Shown: positions 44,322-56,307, counted from the stretch's first letter. The stretch is DNA of 64,000 bases from Melastoma dodecandrum (GCA_029817715.1 JARUPY010000190.1:4154001-4218000), one strand, 5' to 3'. The notes: generated by a model from the sequence alone, not told the origin. Made by a program: numbers and translations.

Positions 44322-47300
44322 ATGGTGGATACGAAGTTCCAGGAGCTGCGGAAGGAGCAGGAGGCTACTCAGGCGTTGGTGGGGAACTTGGTGGATCGGA
44401 TGGAGATGTTCACAACGCAACTTAAGGATATCCAAGTGAAGTCGGATTCCAAATGGGAAGCGATTCAGAGTCACCTCTCAGCACTGGGAAAAATTATGCA
44501 GGAGAGTAAGAAAATGGAGTCGGGTCAGGAGACTACCAGATCGGGAACGATAGTCAACCGGAATGAGGAGAATCAGCCAATCAGGTTTGCTTGTGATTAT
44601 TCTATGCCTAAAGTCGAGTTTCCTGAATTTGATGGAACTCAACTGGAGGACTGGTTATACAAGAGTCGGAGGTTTTTCGAATTGGAGAATGTACCGGAGG
44701 AGAAAAAAGTGAAATTAGCTTCGTTGTATATGAGTGGGGCGGCCCTACAGTGGCATTATACATACATAAGGAACAGGGGAGTTGTGGAGTGTCCAAGCTG
44801 GAATGAGTACGAAGTCGCCTTAAATCAGAGGTTCGGAAGGGAGGTGTTCGAGGATCCGATGGGGCGCATGAAGAACTTGAAACAAGAAGGGCCATATGAT
44901 AATCTTTACGCTTACATGGAAGAATTTGACGCTTGCCTTAGGAAGGTGTTAGAGAAGGTGGATTTACCCATGTCATTTCAGGTAAGCTTGTTCATCAATG
45001 GATTGAAGGAATCTTATCGAAGTACACTCTGGCTTTTAAACCCCACCGATCTGTTAAGCGCACAAGCTAACGCCAGGATTATTACTACGGATGTGCCCCA
45101 AGAAGGGAAGGATAACTGGAAGTATAGACCATCTAGACCCATTAACAGAGGATTAATTCCTTTTTCGGGTGCGTCTGCAAGTGTGAGGAGCAGTAATAAT
45201 CAGGGGACAGTTGGAGGAAAGGAAGTACCAAGTTACAAGTTCAATAATCAGAATGGTAGCACATACAGGTCAGGAGAACAAAGGGGTAATGCAGTTAACA
45301 ATGGCAGGAGAAAGCTTAGTCATGAAGAGATAGAAGAGAGGAGGATGAAGGGTCTTTGTTTTGGCTGCAATGAACCTTTTAGTCGAAATCACAGATGCAC
45401 TAAGCGACAATTTTTTTCTTTAATTGTGGAAACAGACTCGGAGGAAGAACTTCCCACGGAAGAACAACTGGGTAATTATGAGGATCAAGTGAATGAGGAA
45501 TTAAAAGTAACATTACATGCCCTGGGTGGTGAGATGGGGAACGTTGGAGTCCAAACTATGAAAGTGCAGGGGAAGTTTAAAGGAAGAACTCTGAATGTGC
45601 TCGTGGACTCCGGTAGCACGCATAACTTTGTGGATGTTAGTGTGGTGAAGGGATTGGGTTTGTATACTACATACATACAACCTATTAATGTTACGGTGGC
45701 GGATGGCAGATCGATAACCAGCAACCGGGTCTTAAAACATTTTTTGTGGGAAATGCAGGGCTATCAGTTCGAAGCTGATTTTTATGTGATTCCTTTGGGA
45801 GGATGTGAGATGGTTTTAGGAGTTAAGTGGCTGGCACGGTTGGGCGATATAATTTGGAATTTTAGTTCAGCCACCATGAAGTTTCATTGGAAAGATCAAC
45901 AGATGGTGTTACGAGGTGTTAAGGAGGCTGAAGAAAGGGCAATATTACAGATGGCGTCTAAGAAAACATTAACCAAAATGGGGGGGCGACAGTTCAGCTG
46001 TTACTGTCTGAACATACAACATGGTGGTGAAGTTATCTTCTCAAACCATACAGAGCTCATTGATGAGCAGGGTACAGGATTGGAAGATTTGTTGCAGTCA
46101 TTCGTTGATGTTTTTGAGGAACCAAAAGGTTTACCCCCATTTAGGGGTTATGACCACTCAATATTATTGAAAGAGGGAGTACAAGGGGTTAATTTACGCC
46201 CTTACAGGCATTCCTCCTTGCAGAAAGATGTCATCGAGAAAATGGTGAGGGACATGTTGAATTGTGGAATAATACAACCCAGTAAGAGTGCTTTTGCTTC
46301 CCCCGTGGTACTGGTGAAAAAGAAAGATGGTAGCTGGCGGATGTGCGTGGATTATCGACAACTTAATCTCCACACGGTGAAGGACAAGTACCCCATTCCG
46401 ATCATCGAAGAGTTAATGGACGAATTACATGGTTCAACGGTTTTCTCGAAGATTGATCTAAGGTCGGGGTATCACCAGATCAGAATGCTACCAGAGGACG
46501 TCCACAAAACTGCCTTCCGTACCCATGACGGACACTACGAGTTCCTCGTAATGCCATTCGGGCTCACCAACGCACCCTCAACATTCCAAGGATTAATGAA
46601 TTCTATCTTTCGGCCATATTTGAGGAAGTATATCCTGGTTTTCTTCGATGATATTCTGGTGTACAGCAGGAACAGGGAGGAGCACTTGGAACATTTAAAG
46701 ACTGCTCTGTCTTTGCTGCGAACTCATACGTTATATGCCAAGCGATCAAAGTGTTCTTTCGGTAGTACAAGGATTGAATATCTGGGGCATTATATTGACA
46801 AAGAGGGGGTTTCGACAGATCCAAAGAAGATTCAGGCTATTATAGAATGGCCGTTTCCACATAATGTGAAACAACTGCGGGGATTTCTTGGTTTGAGTGG
46901 ATATTATCGACGGTTTGTCAAGGGGTATGGAGTTATTAGTCGACCCTTAACGGATTTGCTGCGGAAGGATGCCTTTCAATGGAATGAAGAAGCACAGATG
47001 GCCTTCGACAAGCTTAAGGTAATGCTCACTACTGCCCCTGTTTTAGCACTCCCTGATTTCACCAAAGAGTTCATAGTGGAGACAGATGCTTGCGAGATGG
47101 GAATTGGAGCTGTGCTGATGCAGAAACATCATCCCATCGCATTCATCAGTAAGTCGCTATCTTTGAAGCATCGCAGCTTGTCGGTCTACGAGAAAGAGTT
47201 GTATTCAATTGTTTATGCTATTGGGAAGTGGCATCACTATTTGGTGGGACGACATTTTATTATTAAAACCGATCATAAGAGCCTCAAGTACTTATTAGAG

Positions 47301-48917
47301 CAGAGATTACACACGGAGAGCCAATTTAAATGGCTATCGAAGTTGGTGGGTTATGACTATGAGATATCTTATAAGAAAGGTGTTGAAAACGTGGCCGCAG
47401 ACGCCTTGTCGCGGGTACAGGGAGTTGAGCTACTGGCTATTGTTACCCAGGATGCTTATCCTACTCTCTTAGATGAAATTAAAGGATCTTGGGAGAGGGA
47501 CGCTCAACTGTGTGATTTGGTGGGAGGAAACAGGGAAGGGGAAACAGCCAGCAGTGCTTACACTTGGCAGCAGGGGTTACTGAAGAGGGGATCTAAGATT
47601 GTAGTGGGTAATGTCGAGGAGGTTCGGAAGAAAATTATTCAGATATTTCATTGCAGCCCAATTGGGGGACATTCAGGCGTGCTAGCCACATATAAGAAGG
47701 TGGCAGGGGTGTTTCATTGGAGGGGAATGGAGAGGGATGTGAGGAATTTTGTTAGACAATGTGAAGTTTGTAGAAGGTGCAAACATGAGAATGTCAGTCC
47801 TGCGGGATTGCTAGAACCGCTACCGGTTCCAGAGGGGGTATGGAAAGACATTTCGATGGACTTTATAGAAGGGCTGCCGAAATCACAAGGGAAGGAGGTA
47901 ATCTTAGTAGTAGTGGACAGGTTGACCAAGTACAGCCACTTTATCGCCTTGGCTCACCCTTACACAGCAAAGGCAGTGGCGCAATCTTTCATGGATAACG
48001 TCTTTAAGTTGCACGGGATGCCTGCCACCATAGTTAGTGATCGGGATACTGTCTTTCTTAGTAGATTTTGGCAGGAACTCTTTAAATTACAGGGGGTGGA
48101 GCTGCATTTATCGACGGCTTATCACCCTCAGACGGACGGTCAAACAGAGGTGGTAAATCGGTGTTTAGAGACTTACTTGAGGTGCATGACAGGGGAATGC
48201 CCGAAGGAATGGAATAGATGGCTGCCATTAGCGGAGTGGTGGTATAATAGCACCTATCATTCCTCCATTCGCATATCACCATTCGAAGCATTGTATGGCT
48301 ACCCGCCACCAATACACATTCCCTACTTCCCTCATGATAATGTGGTGGCAGCAGTGGATCAGGAGTTGTGTGACAGAGAAGCTATGCTGCAGTTATTACG
48401 ATTTAATTTGGACAGAGCTCGACATCGGATGCAGCAACTAGCTAATGCTCACAGAACAGAGAGGCATTTTGAGATTGGGGATTTGGTGTTTGTCAAACTG
48501 CAGCCTTACAAACAGTCCAGTGTATCAAGGAGGGAGAATCAAAAGCTGTCGCCATTATATTATGGCCCTTATAAGATCGTGGACAAGATAGGCAAAGTGG
48601 CTTACAAGTTGGAATTACCGGAGGGTTCAGCTATACACCCCACTTTTCACGTTTCCAAGTTAAGGAGTGCGGGAAGAGTTGATGTTGTTAGAGTTTCATC
48701 CACACTTCCAGAATGGGATAACAGTGAGACAGATGTTCCGGTGGCAATCTTGGCCAGGAAGATGGTGAAGCGCGGATCACGTGCTGCTACTATGGTACTG
48801 GTTCAGTGGAAAAATCGAGTCAAGGAGGATGCTACTTGGGAGTTTCTATATGATTTGGAGCGCAAGTATCCAGGACACACACTTGAGGACAAGTGTGGTT
48901 TAAGAGGGGATGCTTGA
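44322..48917 (+). CDS. Gypsy chromovirus gag-pol polyprotein
   Basis: 1531 residues in one frame. Order: gag (~95-230), zinc knuckle CFGCNEPFSRNHRC (~345), aspartic protease VDSGSTHNFVD (~425), reverse transcriptase with VDYRQLN and catalytic FFDDILVYS (~773), RNase H ETDACEMGIGAVLMQ, integrase HHCC domain (SPIGGHSGVLA ... RQCEVCRRCK) and DDE core (SMDFIEGLPKS, SDRDTVFLS, AYHPQTDGQTEVVN), and a C-terminal chromodomain (VPVAILARKM ... VLVQWKNRVKEDATWEFLYD, ~1472-1523) that marks the chromovirus clade. Chromodomains steer integration to marked chromatin. All catalytic motifs seen are intact. The stop codon TGA (48915-48917) is the first three bases of the 3' LTR, so the polypurine tract is coding. 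gag and pol are fused without a frameshift. Confidence 0.95.
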   Translation: MVDTKFQELRKEQEATQALVGNLVDRMEMFTTQLKDIQVKSDSKWEAIQSHLSALGKIMQESKKMESGQETTRSGTIVNRNEENQPIRFACDYSMPKVEFPEFDGTQLEDWLYKSRRFFELENVPEEKKVKLASLYMSGAALQWHYTYIRNRGVVECPSWNEYEVALNQRFGREVFEDPMGRMKNLKQEGPYDNLYAYMEEFDACLRKVLEKVDLPMSFQVSLFINGLKESYRSTLWLLNPTDLLSAQANARIITTDVPQEGKDNWKYRPSRPINRGLIPFSGASASVRSSNNQGTVGGKEVPSYKFNNQNGSTYRSGEQRGNAVNNGRRKLSHEEIEERRMKGLCFGCNEPFSRNHRCTKRQFFSLIVETDSEEELPTEEQLGNYEDQVNEELKVTLHALGGEMGNVGVQTMKVQGKFKGRTLNVLVDSGSTHNFVDVSVVKGLGLYTTYIQPINVTVADGRSITSNRVLKHFLWEMQGYQFEADFYVIPLGGCEMVLGVKWLARLGDIIWNFSSATMKFHWKDQQMVLRGVKEAEERAILQMASKKTLTKMGGRQFSCYCLNIQHGGEVIFSNHTELIDEQGTGLEDLLQSFVDVFEEPKGLPPFRGYDHSILLKEGVQGVNLRPYRHSSLQKDVIEKMVRDMLNCGIIQPSKSAFASPVVLVKKKDGSWRMCVDYRQLNLHTVKDKYPIPIIEELMDELHGSTVFSKIDLRSGYHQIRMLPEDVHKTAFRTHDGHYEFLVMPFGLTNAPSTFQGLMNSIFRPYLRKYILVFFDDILVYSRNREEHLEHLKTALSLLRTHTLYAKRSKCSFGSTRIEYLGHYIDKEGVSTDPKKIQAIIEWPFPHNVKQLRGFLGLSGYYRRFVKGYGVISRPLTDLLRKDAFQWNEEAQMAFDKLKVMLTTAPVLALPDFTKEFIVETDACEMGIGAVLMQKHHPIAFISKSLSLKHRSLSVYEKELYSIVYAIGKWHHYLVGRHFIIKTDHKSLKYLLEQRLHTESQFKWLSKLVGYDYEISYKKGVENVAADALSRVQGVELLAIVTQDAYPTLLDEIKGSWERDAQLCDLVGGNREGETASSAYTWQQGLLKRGSKIVVGNVEEVRKKIIQIFHCSPIGGHSGVLATYKKVAGVFHWRGMERDVRNFVRQCEVCRRCKHENVSPAGLLEPLPVPEGVWKDISMDFIEGLPKSQGKEVILVVVDRLTKYSHFIALAHPYTAKAVAQSFMDNVFKLHGMPATIVSDRDTVFLSRFWQELFKLQGVELHLSTAYHPQTDGQTEVVNRCLETYLRCMTGECPKEWNRWLPLAEWWYNSTYHSSIRISPFEALYGYPPPIHIPYFPHDNVVAAVDQELCDREAMLQLLRFNLDRARHRMQQLANAHRTERHFEIGDLVFVKLQPYKQSSVSRRENQKLSPLYYGPYKIVDKIGKVAYKLELPEGSAIHPTFHVSKLRSAGRVDVVRVSSTLPEWDNSETDVPVAILARKMVKRGSRAATMVLVQWKNRVKEDATWEFLYDLERKYPGHTLEDKCGLRGDA

Positions 48918-49269
48918 TGCGCGGGAACCAAACCTGGGACGCTCGCTACTACTGGAAGACTTTTTACATTTGTAATGGGTTAGATGATGGACTAAAGAAT
49001 GGCCCATGGGATGCGTGGGCCAATACGGGTAAAAATAATAAAAAGGAGAACAGAACGGTGGGGGGAGGAACGTGCATTCTGTTGGAGGGAATTAGTTGGA
49101 AGGAGGAGGGGTAGGGGTGACGCGCAGTCTGTTAGAAGAAAAGAATGGGAGGGGATAACCGGAGAGGAGGATGTTGACGATGGTGTTTGTTGGCCGGGGC
49201 TGTCGGGGGTTGTGAGTGTTTTTTGCTTCAATACAAAAACGTGATCGTGTTCTGGAATACCACGCTTCA
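48915..49269 (+). repeat. 3' LTR of Gypsy element 1
   Basis: 355 bp, identical by eye to the 5' LTR; its first three bases are the stop codon of the polyprotein. Confidence 0.95.
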
Positions 49270-50856
49270 AGACGGGGAGATAAAAGAAATAAACCGACTC
49301 CAAGTTATTTACTGGCAAAATTTTGCTTCTGTTGATGTCCTTCTGTAAGGAAAGAAGACAGTCTCGAGATCTTGGCATCGTTGAGATGTCTCTTTGGGTA
49401 TATTTGGATCGTTTGCTATGATTTTAGGTGACTCTTGCTATTTGGATTGTCTATTTCGGTGATCGAAAGCTCTGAGTTTTCGGTGTGGAGGGATGTTTCT
49501 TTTCTTACTTTCGGTTTTCAATTTCAGGGTCTGGTGTTACTTGAGGCCTTCTTAAATTTAGCCGTGATGTTTTCTCTTTGTTGTGTTAGTAATGCAGAGA
49601 ACTTCCGGTTTGATTGGTGTGCTACCGGGTCAGTGTATCTACGGCTAGAAAAGCTTTCTAGTGTTCATAATTTTGTGACTGAATTGGTCTATGATTTGCA
49701 TGACACATTTGCTGATGCTAATAAGAAAAAGGAAATGCAAGAGACCTACCCTACTTCATACGGTTTTTATCTTTTTCTTACACGAAACAAACTCATTATA
49801 TAAGGATTGTAGCACTTCATTTCAAACTGAATTTAACTCAAAGCTGGAAATGTGGTTGTGGTAATGTTAGCTGACTATTCCTTTTAGTTTGGCCTGTTGT
49901 ACAATGGGCGGATTTGATTGGAGAACTGAGGAAATGATGTATTTACGCAGCGCATTTGAACTAATGTAATGTGGAGATATGAAGAATTATCTTGTTGCCA
50001 TCTTATATTCCTCATGCTGCTAGAGAAACTTTTACCCTTCTGTTGATTCTTCACTTGCAAATGCTTTCGCCCAGATCAAATTCTTCCCATTTTCCCGTGA
50101 TTAGCTGTATCATTGTGGTATTTGCAAGAACCCCTTGGAATGGGTCAATCAGTAAGCTTCCAATTCCAACATAGAATTGAAAGAATATTAAAGCAGTCCT
50201 TGTAAGCACTGAAAGCTCACTGTTTCTATGATGATGCTTATAATTATTAAAATATCATACCTGGTTTCTGTTATGCTGCATCTATGGAGATACGGGCCTG
50301 AGAAAATCCCATTTCATATCAAATCGAGGCTGCATCTTTTACTTTTTTTCTCTTTATGCCTTGTCCTATTACAAATTGTTACTTCATCTTTTGAAAATTA
50401 TATAGGTTTTAATCCTAAAACAGGGTGCATGTATTTAGATTTTATTCCTTTTTCGAAATGTGGTTGATGCTTATGATTGTTTGGTACTCAATCACTAACG
50501 CGGATTATTGGTTGGAGGACACACTGCTCATTAGTTTTTACCTTTCCACTCACGTAGATACATTGATTTTCTTGTTGGCAAGGAAGTTACAGTTGACAAT
50601 TGTGTCCCCTTGGTTGATTTATGTTGGGGGTTCACATGCCAAATACTTACTTAATTGACCTTAGCTGTTCCAAAGGTGTATTGGATTGGTTTGTGTCATA
50701 TGGTACCGAGATGGAAACAGATTGGTGGTTTTATTTTACTCTTTTGATAGTTAATTAGTTTATGACGACAAAGTGTAACATTAACTCTGTCATATTTCAT
50801 AATCATGCCTAAGAAGTATTTGAGGTGGTTGTTAATTGATTTATGTTTGTTGGCAG
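49270..50856 (+). other. Remainder of RBM25-like intron 1
   Basis: 1.6 kb of T-rich plus-strand intronic DNA without coding similarity, ending at an acceptor TGTTGGCAG before the ATGGCAACA of exon 2. Its T-richness on the plus strand agrees with being transcribed intron. Confidence 0.65.
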
Positions 50857-53800
50857 ATGGCAACAGCCTCAGCCTCAGCTTCAGCCTTGTCATCCCAAAC
50901 CATAAACCACCCAGATTCCACCCAACAATCATCATCTTCCAGCACACTTTTCCCTCCGTTTTCCTCATACACACCTATATTCACCCCTCAGCCACAGCCG
51001 CGGCCTCAGTTCATCCCTCTTGCATTCCGAAATCCAAACCTTTCTGTCCCACCACCGCCTCCTCCACTTCCTCTTTCACTTCCTCCTTACCAGCAGCAAC
51101 TCAGGTCCCCCTCCTTCCTCCCAGTTGTTACCGTCCCTAACGCCTACCTTCTCCCTCCTCCAGGTGGGTACCCTTTCTTCTCCCTTTTTTCCTTAATTAT
51201 TCCTCAAATCATTTGACTTTGATGGTTTTGTCGTTGAAAATTTTGTCCGATGGATATGAAAAGCCAAAATGATAGGAGATGACACTAACATGAGTCCATT
51301 AGCTTTGAAAACTAAGTTTTTGAAGACTTAAAATGGAATTGAAGCCCAATAAAGGGCAACTCGATGGATAGTCTCCAAAGGTAGGGCTTGGTGTGGTTTG
51401 GTTTTTGCCCCTCGATGCCATATAATAAGAGAGTTTTAGAGAAATAGAGAAGGGACTTTGGATTCCCATGACATGATTCCTTGTTTCATACAGCCACTCT
51501 TCCACTTGATTGATTATGAGGTGAAAACAACTGGAAGGCTCGCTTCATTATTGCTATGCTTAGGGATCCATTGCTTATCCTTACAGATACGACCTCACCC
51601 TCCTTTTTGGCATGCACCTATTCTGCTTCATCTCCTCTCCCTGTACAACGACATTTTGCATACTAGTTCAGTCTTCATCCCCCTGCTGATTTTTTGACCT
51701 TGTTGTGGGATGTTTCCGTTTTTTGCAGTTTTATTTTCCTTTTGCGTCCATGTATTATTTCATTTCATTTAATCTTGCACTTCCAGTAGGTTTCCGATGA
51801 TAGTGAAGTTTGTCCACTTTCGTGCATTTACTTCCCATATGAGAGTCCCATGTTAACAACCGTTCTGCGGTTGGCCTTGGGCCACCAAGGTATTGCATCT
51901 CTACCAATCAAATTTCTCACTTGATTTATGTTAGATAAAAGAATTATGGGACTGAGATGAGATGACGTAAATGTATTTGTTTTATGTATCTTGATTAACC
52001 GTGATGCTTGGTTGAGTAAATAGACATTTTGACGTTGTTTCGCTCAATCTTCTGCCATTTGGTGCTTGCAATTTATCCAAAATGGCTACAGTTCTGGATG
52101 TGAGGTAAGTAAATGTTTTTTTAAATGCACACTGTATTGTAATATGTGCCATTTAACGCCTTCCTATTCCAGCCTTTTATTTCCATCCCTTGGAGGTGTC
52201 CCTTGTTCGTTTGTTCTTTCAATTGCTATCCTTTTCCTTAACAGTTGATAGATTTTTTAGATTCTTCTGAATCATGCACGTGATTGTTTATATTCTCTTC
52301 CAGGAGTTGCTGCTTATCCATCAGCATATTCTGCTGCCATTCGGCCTGTGTTTCCACCGCGGCCTCGAGGTGGGTTGGGCCCTGTTGTTCCTCGCCACCC
52401 TGCTCCCGGCGCTCCGGGTGTTCGTCCGATCTTTCCCCCAGTTCTTAGGCCCTCCTTGGTTCCTGCTACCCCTGTTGAAAAAACACAAACAACCGTTTAT
52501 GTGGGCAAGATTGCACCAATGGTGGAGAATGACTTTATGCTCTCCCTGCTTCAAGTAAGTGTTATGAAGTAATTTTCTGTGCTCAATAGTGACCTTTCCT
52601 AATTCTACATGGGCTCTGGTTTGTTATGCATATATTTCTTAGGCTACCAGGCAGTTTTTATTTGTTTTAGGTGTCCCGACCTTCATTCTTGGCATCTAGA
52701 TTAGTGGTAGGCAATGGTTCATAAGATTTGGCACTAACAGATAATATCCTCTCATGCAGCTCTGTGGACCTGTTAAAAATTGGACGCGGCCTCATGATCC
52801 TTCAAATGGAGCTCCTAAAGGATTTGGTTTCTGTGAGTTTGAGTCTGCTGAAGGGGTTCTGCGGGCATTGCGGCTTTTGAATAAACTTAGTATTGATGGA
52901 CTGGAGTTGATGGTATGTATTGTTGTCTTCAGGATACTTTTTGGTCCCTATTCATGTGTATCTAGTCCATAGACAAAAGGAAGTTTGTTTCAAGTACATT
53001 TACCCGCCCCAGGCGACGTAGTTGACAATGGACAGCAGATTTTCTGATTGATCCTTATTGGTGAACTGATTGTTACATGTGGCAGCTTTAAACTGCTGAT
53101 TTTCATTGCCCATGTAGGATGATTACTAACTAATTATTTCTGAACTGCTAAACTTATTTCCCCTTTTCCCTTCTCATAACTTCCATTATTCATGTGTTTT
53201 TGGGTAAATTATTTATGTTTTTATTCAGACAATTTTCACAGCTAAAGAGGACATCAGACGCGCCCAGTGAATATCGCAGTAGTTTAAAACTATTTTTTTG
53301 TCAGCACTTATGTTTTGCGCTAACAGGAAAAGAACTTGTTATGGCTTTAAATTGATTTGATGAAGTTGAATTCTTCATATTTGATATACCAAACAGGATG
53401 ATATTTGTAATGTTTTTTTATTCGCCTGGCAGCTAATGATTTAAGTCCGAGAATAGTTTACCGTTGTGTGCACATTGTTTCTAGGATGAGACTAGTGTTT
53501 TCTTTTGTTTTTTCTGGTCCTCATATCAGCCTTGTTGTCGTTGTTCAGAGGGCGAGATCACTGTGTGTGCTCATTTTTTTTCAATTTGGGTTGATTGATA
53601 TGGACTTATGGATGAGCTTCAAGTGATCTTTCATGCTCATATTGATGCATTTTCATCCATTATGACAGCTCAATGTTAACCAAACAACTAGAGACTACCT
53701 TGAGAGATATGTAGGCAAGAAAACTGAAGATGCAAAGAAGCTGACAGGTACTGAGCCCACTGCTCAGAAAGAGGGAGAAGATACTCATGCTACTCATGTA

Positions 53801-55547
53801 AACGAATCAAACTCTGAAAAAAATCATCTTTCTAGCAATGCCGAAGGAAACTTGATCAACAGTGAGATTGAGTCTGAGAAAGAGAGTAATAACAATGCCA
53901 ATTTTGGGGTTGTTACGGACTTGGACAAGGAAGCCGATAAAGAAGCATCACAGAAACTTATGTCAATGATAGAAGAGAGGCTAAAGAACAAACCTTCTCC
54001 ACCACCACCTGCATCTCCTGCACCAATGGTAGATGTCTCAGGAAATGGGTCAGAAATACCAGCTAAGACTAGAGACAAGGTGTCTGGTGCTGATATTGAT
54101 GGTTAGTCATATATTCAGTAGTGGATTTCTCGGTGTTGCACAAAAATATTGATTGTTCCCTATAATCCCTTGTAAAGGTGTCCCATGCTTTTTATTTCAT
54201 TAGAGGTAGAGAAATTTGTTTTAACCTTATGTATATGTTGCAGATGGATCACAGAAAAACAATGAAGATGCTGGTGGTGACAACAGATCAAGTGAGCATG
54301 ATAGGACTGATGTTAGATCCCCCAAGAGGAACAAAAGATATAACCGAAGAAATAAAGAACATGATCGGCAGCGAGATCAGCAGCGTGAGAAAGAAAAGGA
54401 ACTTGAAAGATTTGAAAGAGAAGCTGGACTAGAGAAAATCCGCAAGGAGAGAGATCAGAGAAGGCGGCTTGAGAATTTTGGGCGTGAGTATGAGCAGCGC
54501 CTTAAGGACTGGGAATATCGGGAAAGGGAAAGAGAGAAACAACGTCAGTATGAGAAAGAGAGGGAGAAAGAGAGGGAACACAAGCGAAGGAAGGAGATCA
54601 TTTATGATGAAGAAAGTGATGACGATGATGCCAGAAAAAGGTGGCACGGGAGTGCGGTGGAGGAAAGGAGGAGGAGGAGGATCCGAGAGAAAGAGGATGA
54701 TTTGGCCGATCGAAAGAAAGAAGAAGAAGAAATCACCGAGGCAAAGAAGAGGACAGAAGAGGAGGAAAAGCAGCAGATGCAGCGACAACGAGAAACTTTG
54801 AAACTATTTTCTGGTAACTTGAGAGGCAGTGACGATACAAGTCCTCAACCAGAAAAACTAACAGGTTCTCACCTTCGTGTGGAGGACGACCCTACCCACA
54901 AAAACAGTATAAGCACTTCATTCTGTCTAATATGTAGACCATATTGTTGATCTTCACATAACCATGATCTTGTTTCTAATATGATTTATTTTGTTTTGAC
55001 AGCTGACAACAGCAAATGGCAAGTCGATCCCACGGATAACTCGACAATGTCCTCATTTGCTATTGCTGATATCCAGCACAAAAGTAACGTCCCTGCCAAG
55101 AAGTTAGGATTTGGTATTGTTGGGTCTGGGAAATGGGCTGCTGTTCCTTCTGTTTTCAACGCAGAAGATGATGATACGCACATGGAGAAGAAGCTTCGTC
55201 CTTTGGTCCCGATTGACTACTCTACAGAGGAAATACAAGCCGTTCAACCATCTGGTGCCGGACAGCCACAATCAAATTTAGCTGCAGCAGCAGAATTCGC
55301 AAAGCGAATATCAAATGCCAGCATGAAGGAAGAAAAGGCAGAATACGGTAGGGAGAAAAGTAGATGGTCTCATGATAGGTCAAGCCAAAGGAACAAGGGC
55401 CAGAATGATGAGGATGCTCATCGTGCTAAATATAAAAATCATGGACGGGATACGGAGCGAGAGCAAGGATTTGAGGTGTCAAAGCCTTTGGAAAATACAA
55501 ACTCTGGGATGCCAAACAGTTAATTGAAATGATTCCTCGAACGAAGG

Positions 55548-56010
55548 TGATGCGTGCCCTCCCTCTACAACTCACGCACCGATGGACTCACCACCCCAAA
55601 TGTAAAAAAAACGCCGATGATATAATCCGACGGCCACCTTCATTCATAAAAGATAAGAACATCCACCTCCCCCGAGAGCACAAGCCCTCACATGACATTC
55701 CCAACCGACTCCCCTCCTAACAATATGCAAATCTTCTCTCCTTCACGTTCTCCCCTGCTGTCCCTTAATACCAGAAAACCCCTCTAACCAACTTCCCTCA
55801 CACCCGACCCGCATTGCCCCGACCTTCATCCTTAACCCCTCTCCGGCCCACCCGTGAGCCCCTATTTACAAACCGCCCCTATTTACAAACCTCTGTCTGC
55901 TGGCCCTATTTACAACCCACATACCCGAACCTTTATTTATAACCCGAACCCAACTCCTTTACTACCTTCACGCCCCATCCGCTTCTGTCTTCCTCGTTCG
56001 CCTTGCATCA
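55548..56010 (-). repeat. LTR-A of the composite insertion
   Basis: 463 bp on the minus strand, beginning TGATGCAAGGCGAACGAGG and ending GGGCACGCATCA, with TGATGC/GCATCA inverted tips. A purine-rich tract (TTTAAGGGGAGTGAAT) precedes it, exactly as in element 1. A related ~60-bp unit covering ORF end, purine tract and LTR start is repeated just upstream (56011-56120), with GAACGAGGAAGACAGAAGC in both copies. Confidence 0.75.
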
Positions 56011-56307
56011 ATTCACTCCCCTTAAAGCACACTTGTCCTCGAGTGTGTGCTTCTGTCTTCCTCGTTCATCAGGCGGCGGCTGTCACTCCCCTTGCATTGC
56101 ACCTGTCCTCCAAAACACAAGAAGGGTAGCGTTGCTCCAAATCATAAAGATATTCCCAGGTAGCATCTTCTGCAGAACCAGTAGACCATTGCACCAGAAC
56201 CATTGTCGCTGCTCGTTGGCCTCGCTTCACCATCTTCCGAGCCAGGATAGCAATGGGTACAGGAGAAGGAGAAACACAGAACTGGGGAAGGTTCTGAGAT
56301 ACCCTGG
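56011..56307 (-). pseudogene. Gypsy chromodomain fragment (minus strand)
   Basis: Minus-strand frame reading DPRVSQNLPQF, VPIAILARKMVKRGQRA, MVLVQWSTGSAEDATWEYLY, then RCNARGV and a stop. It matches, position by position, the polyprotein end of element 1 (RVSSTLPEW, VPVAILARKMVKRGSRA). Its upstream portion (integrase) is absent here on this strand because it lies inverted on the right. Confidence 0.85.

Larger units (their letters stand above)
43938..49269 (+). mobile_element. Complete Ty3/Gypsy chromovirus in intron 1 of the RBM25-like gene
   Basis: Bounded by 355-bp LTRs at 43938-44292 and 48915-49269, both beginning TGATGCGCGGG and ending CCACGCTTCA. Read side by side they show no difference. 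Immediately inside the left LTR is AGGGTATCAGAGC, a tRNA-Met-type primer site with one mismatch; immediately before the right LTR is a purine-rich tract (TTTAAGAGGGGATGCT). One uninterrupted gag-pol frame fills the interior. Identical LTRs and an intact frame mean recent insertion and possible present activity. The flanking pentamers GACTC and AGACG do not match as a target-site duplication; GACTC does recur 26 bases beyond the right LTR. Confidence 0.95.
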
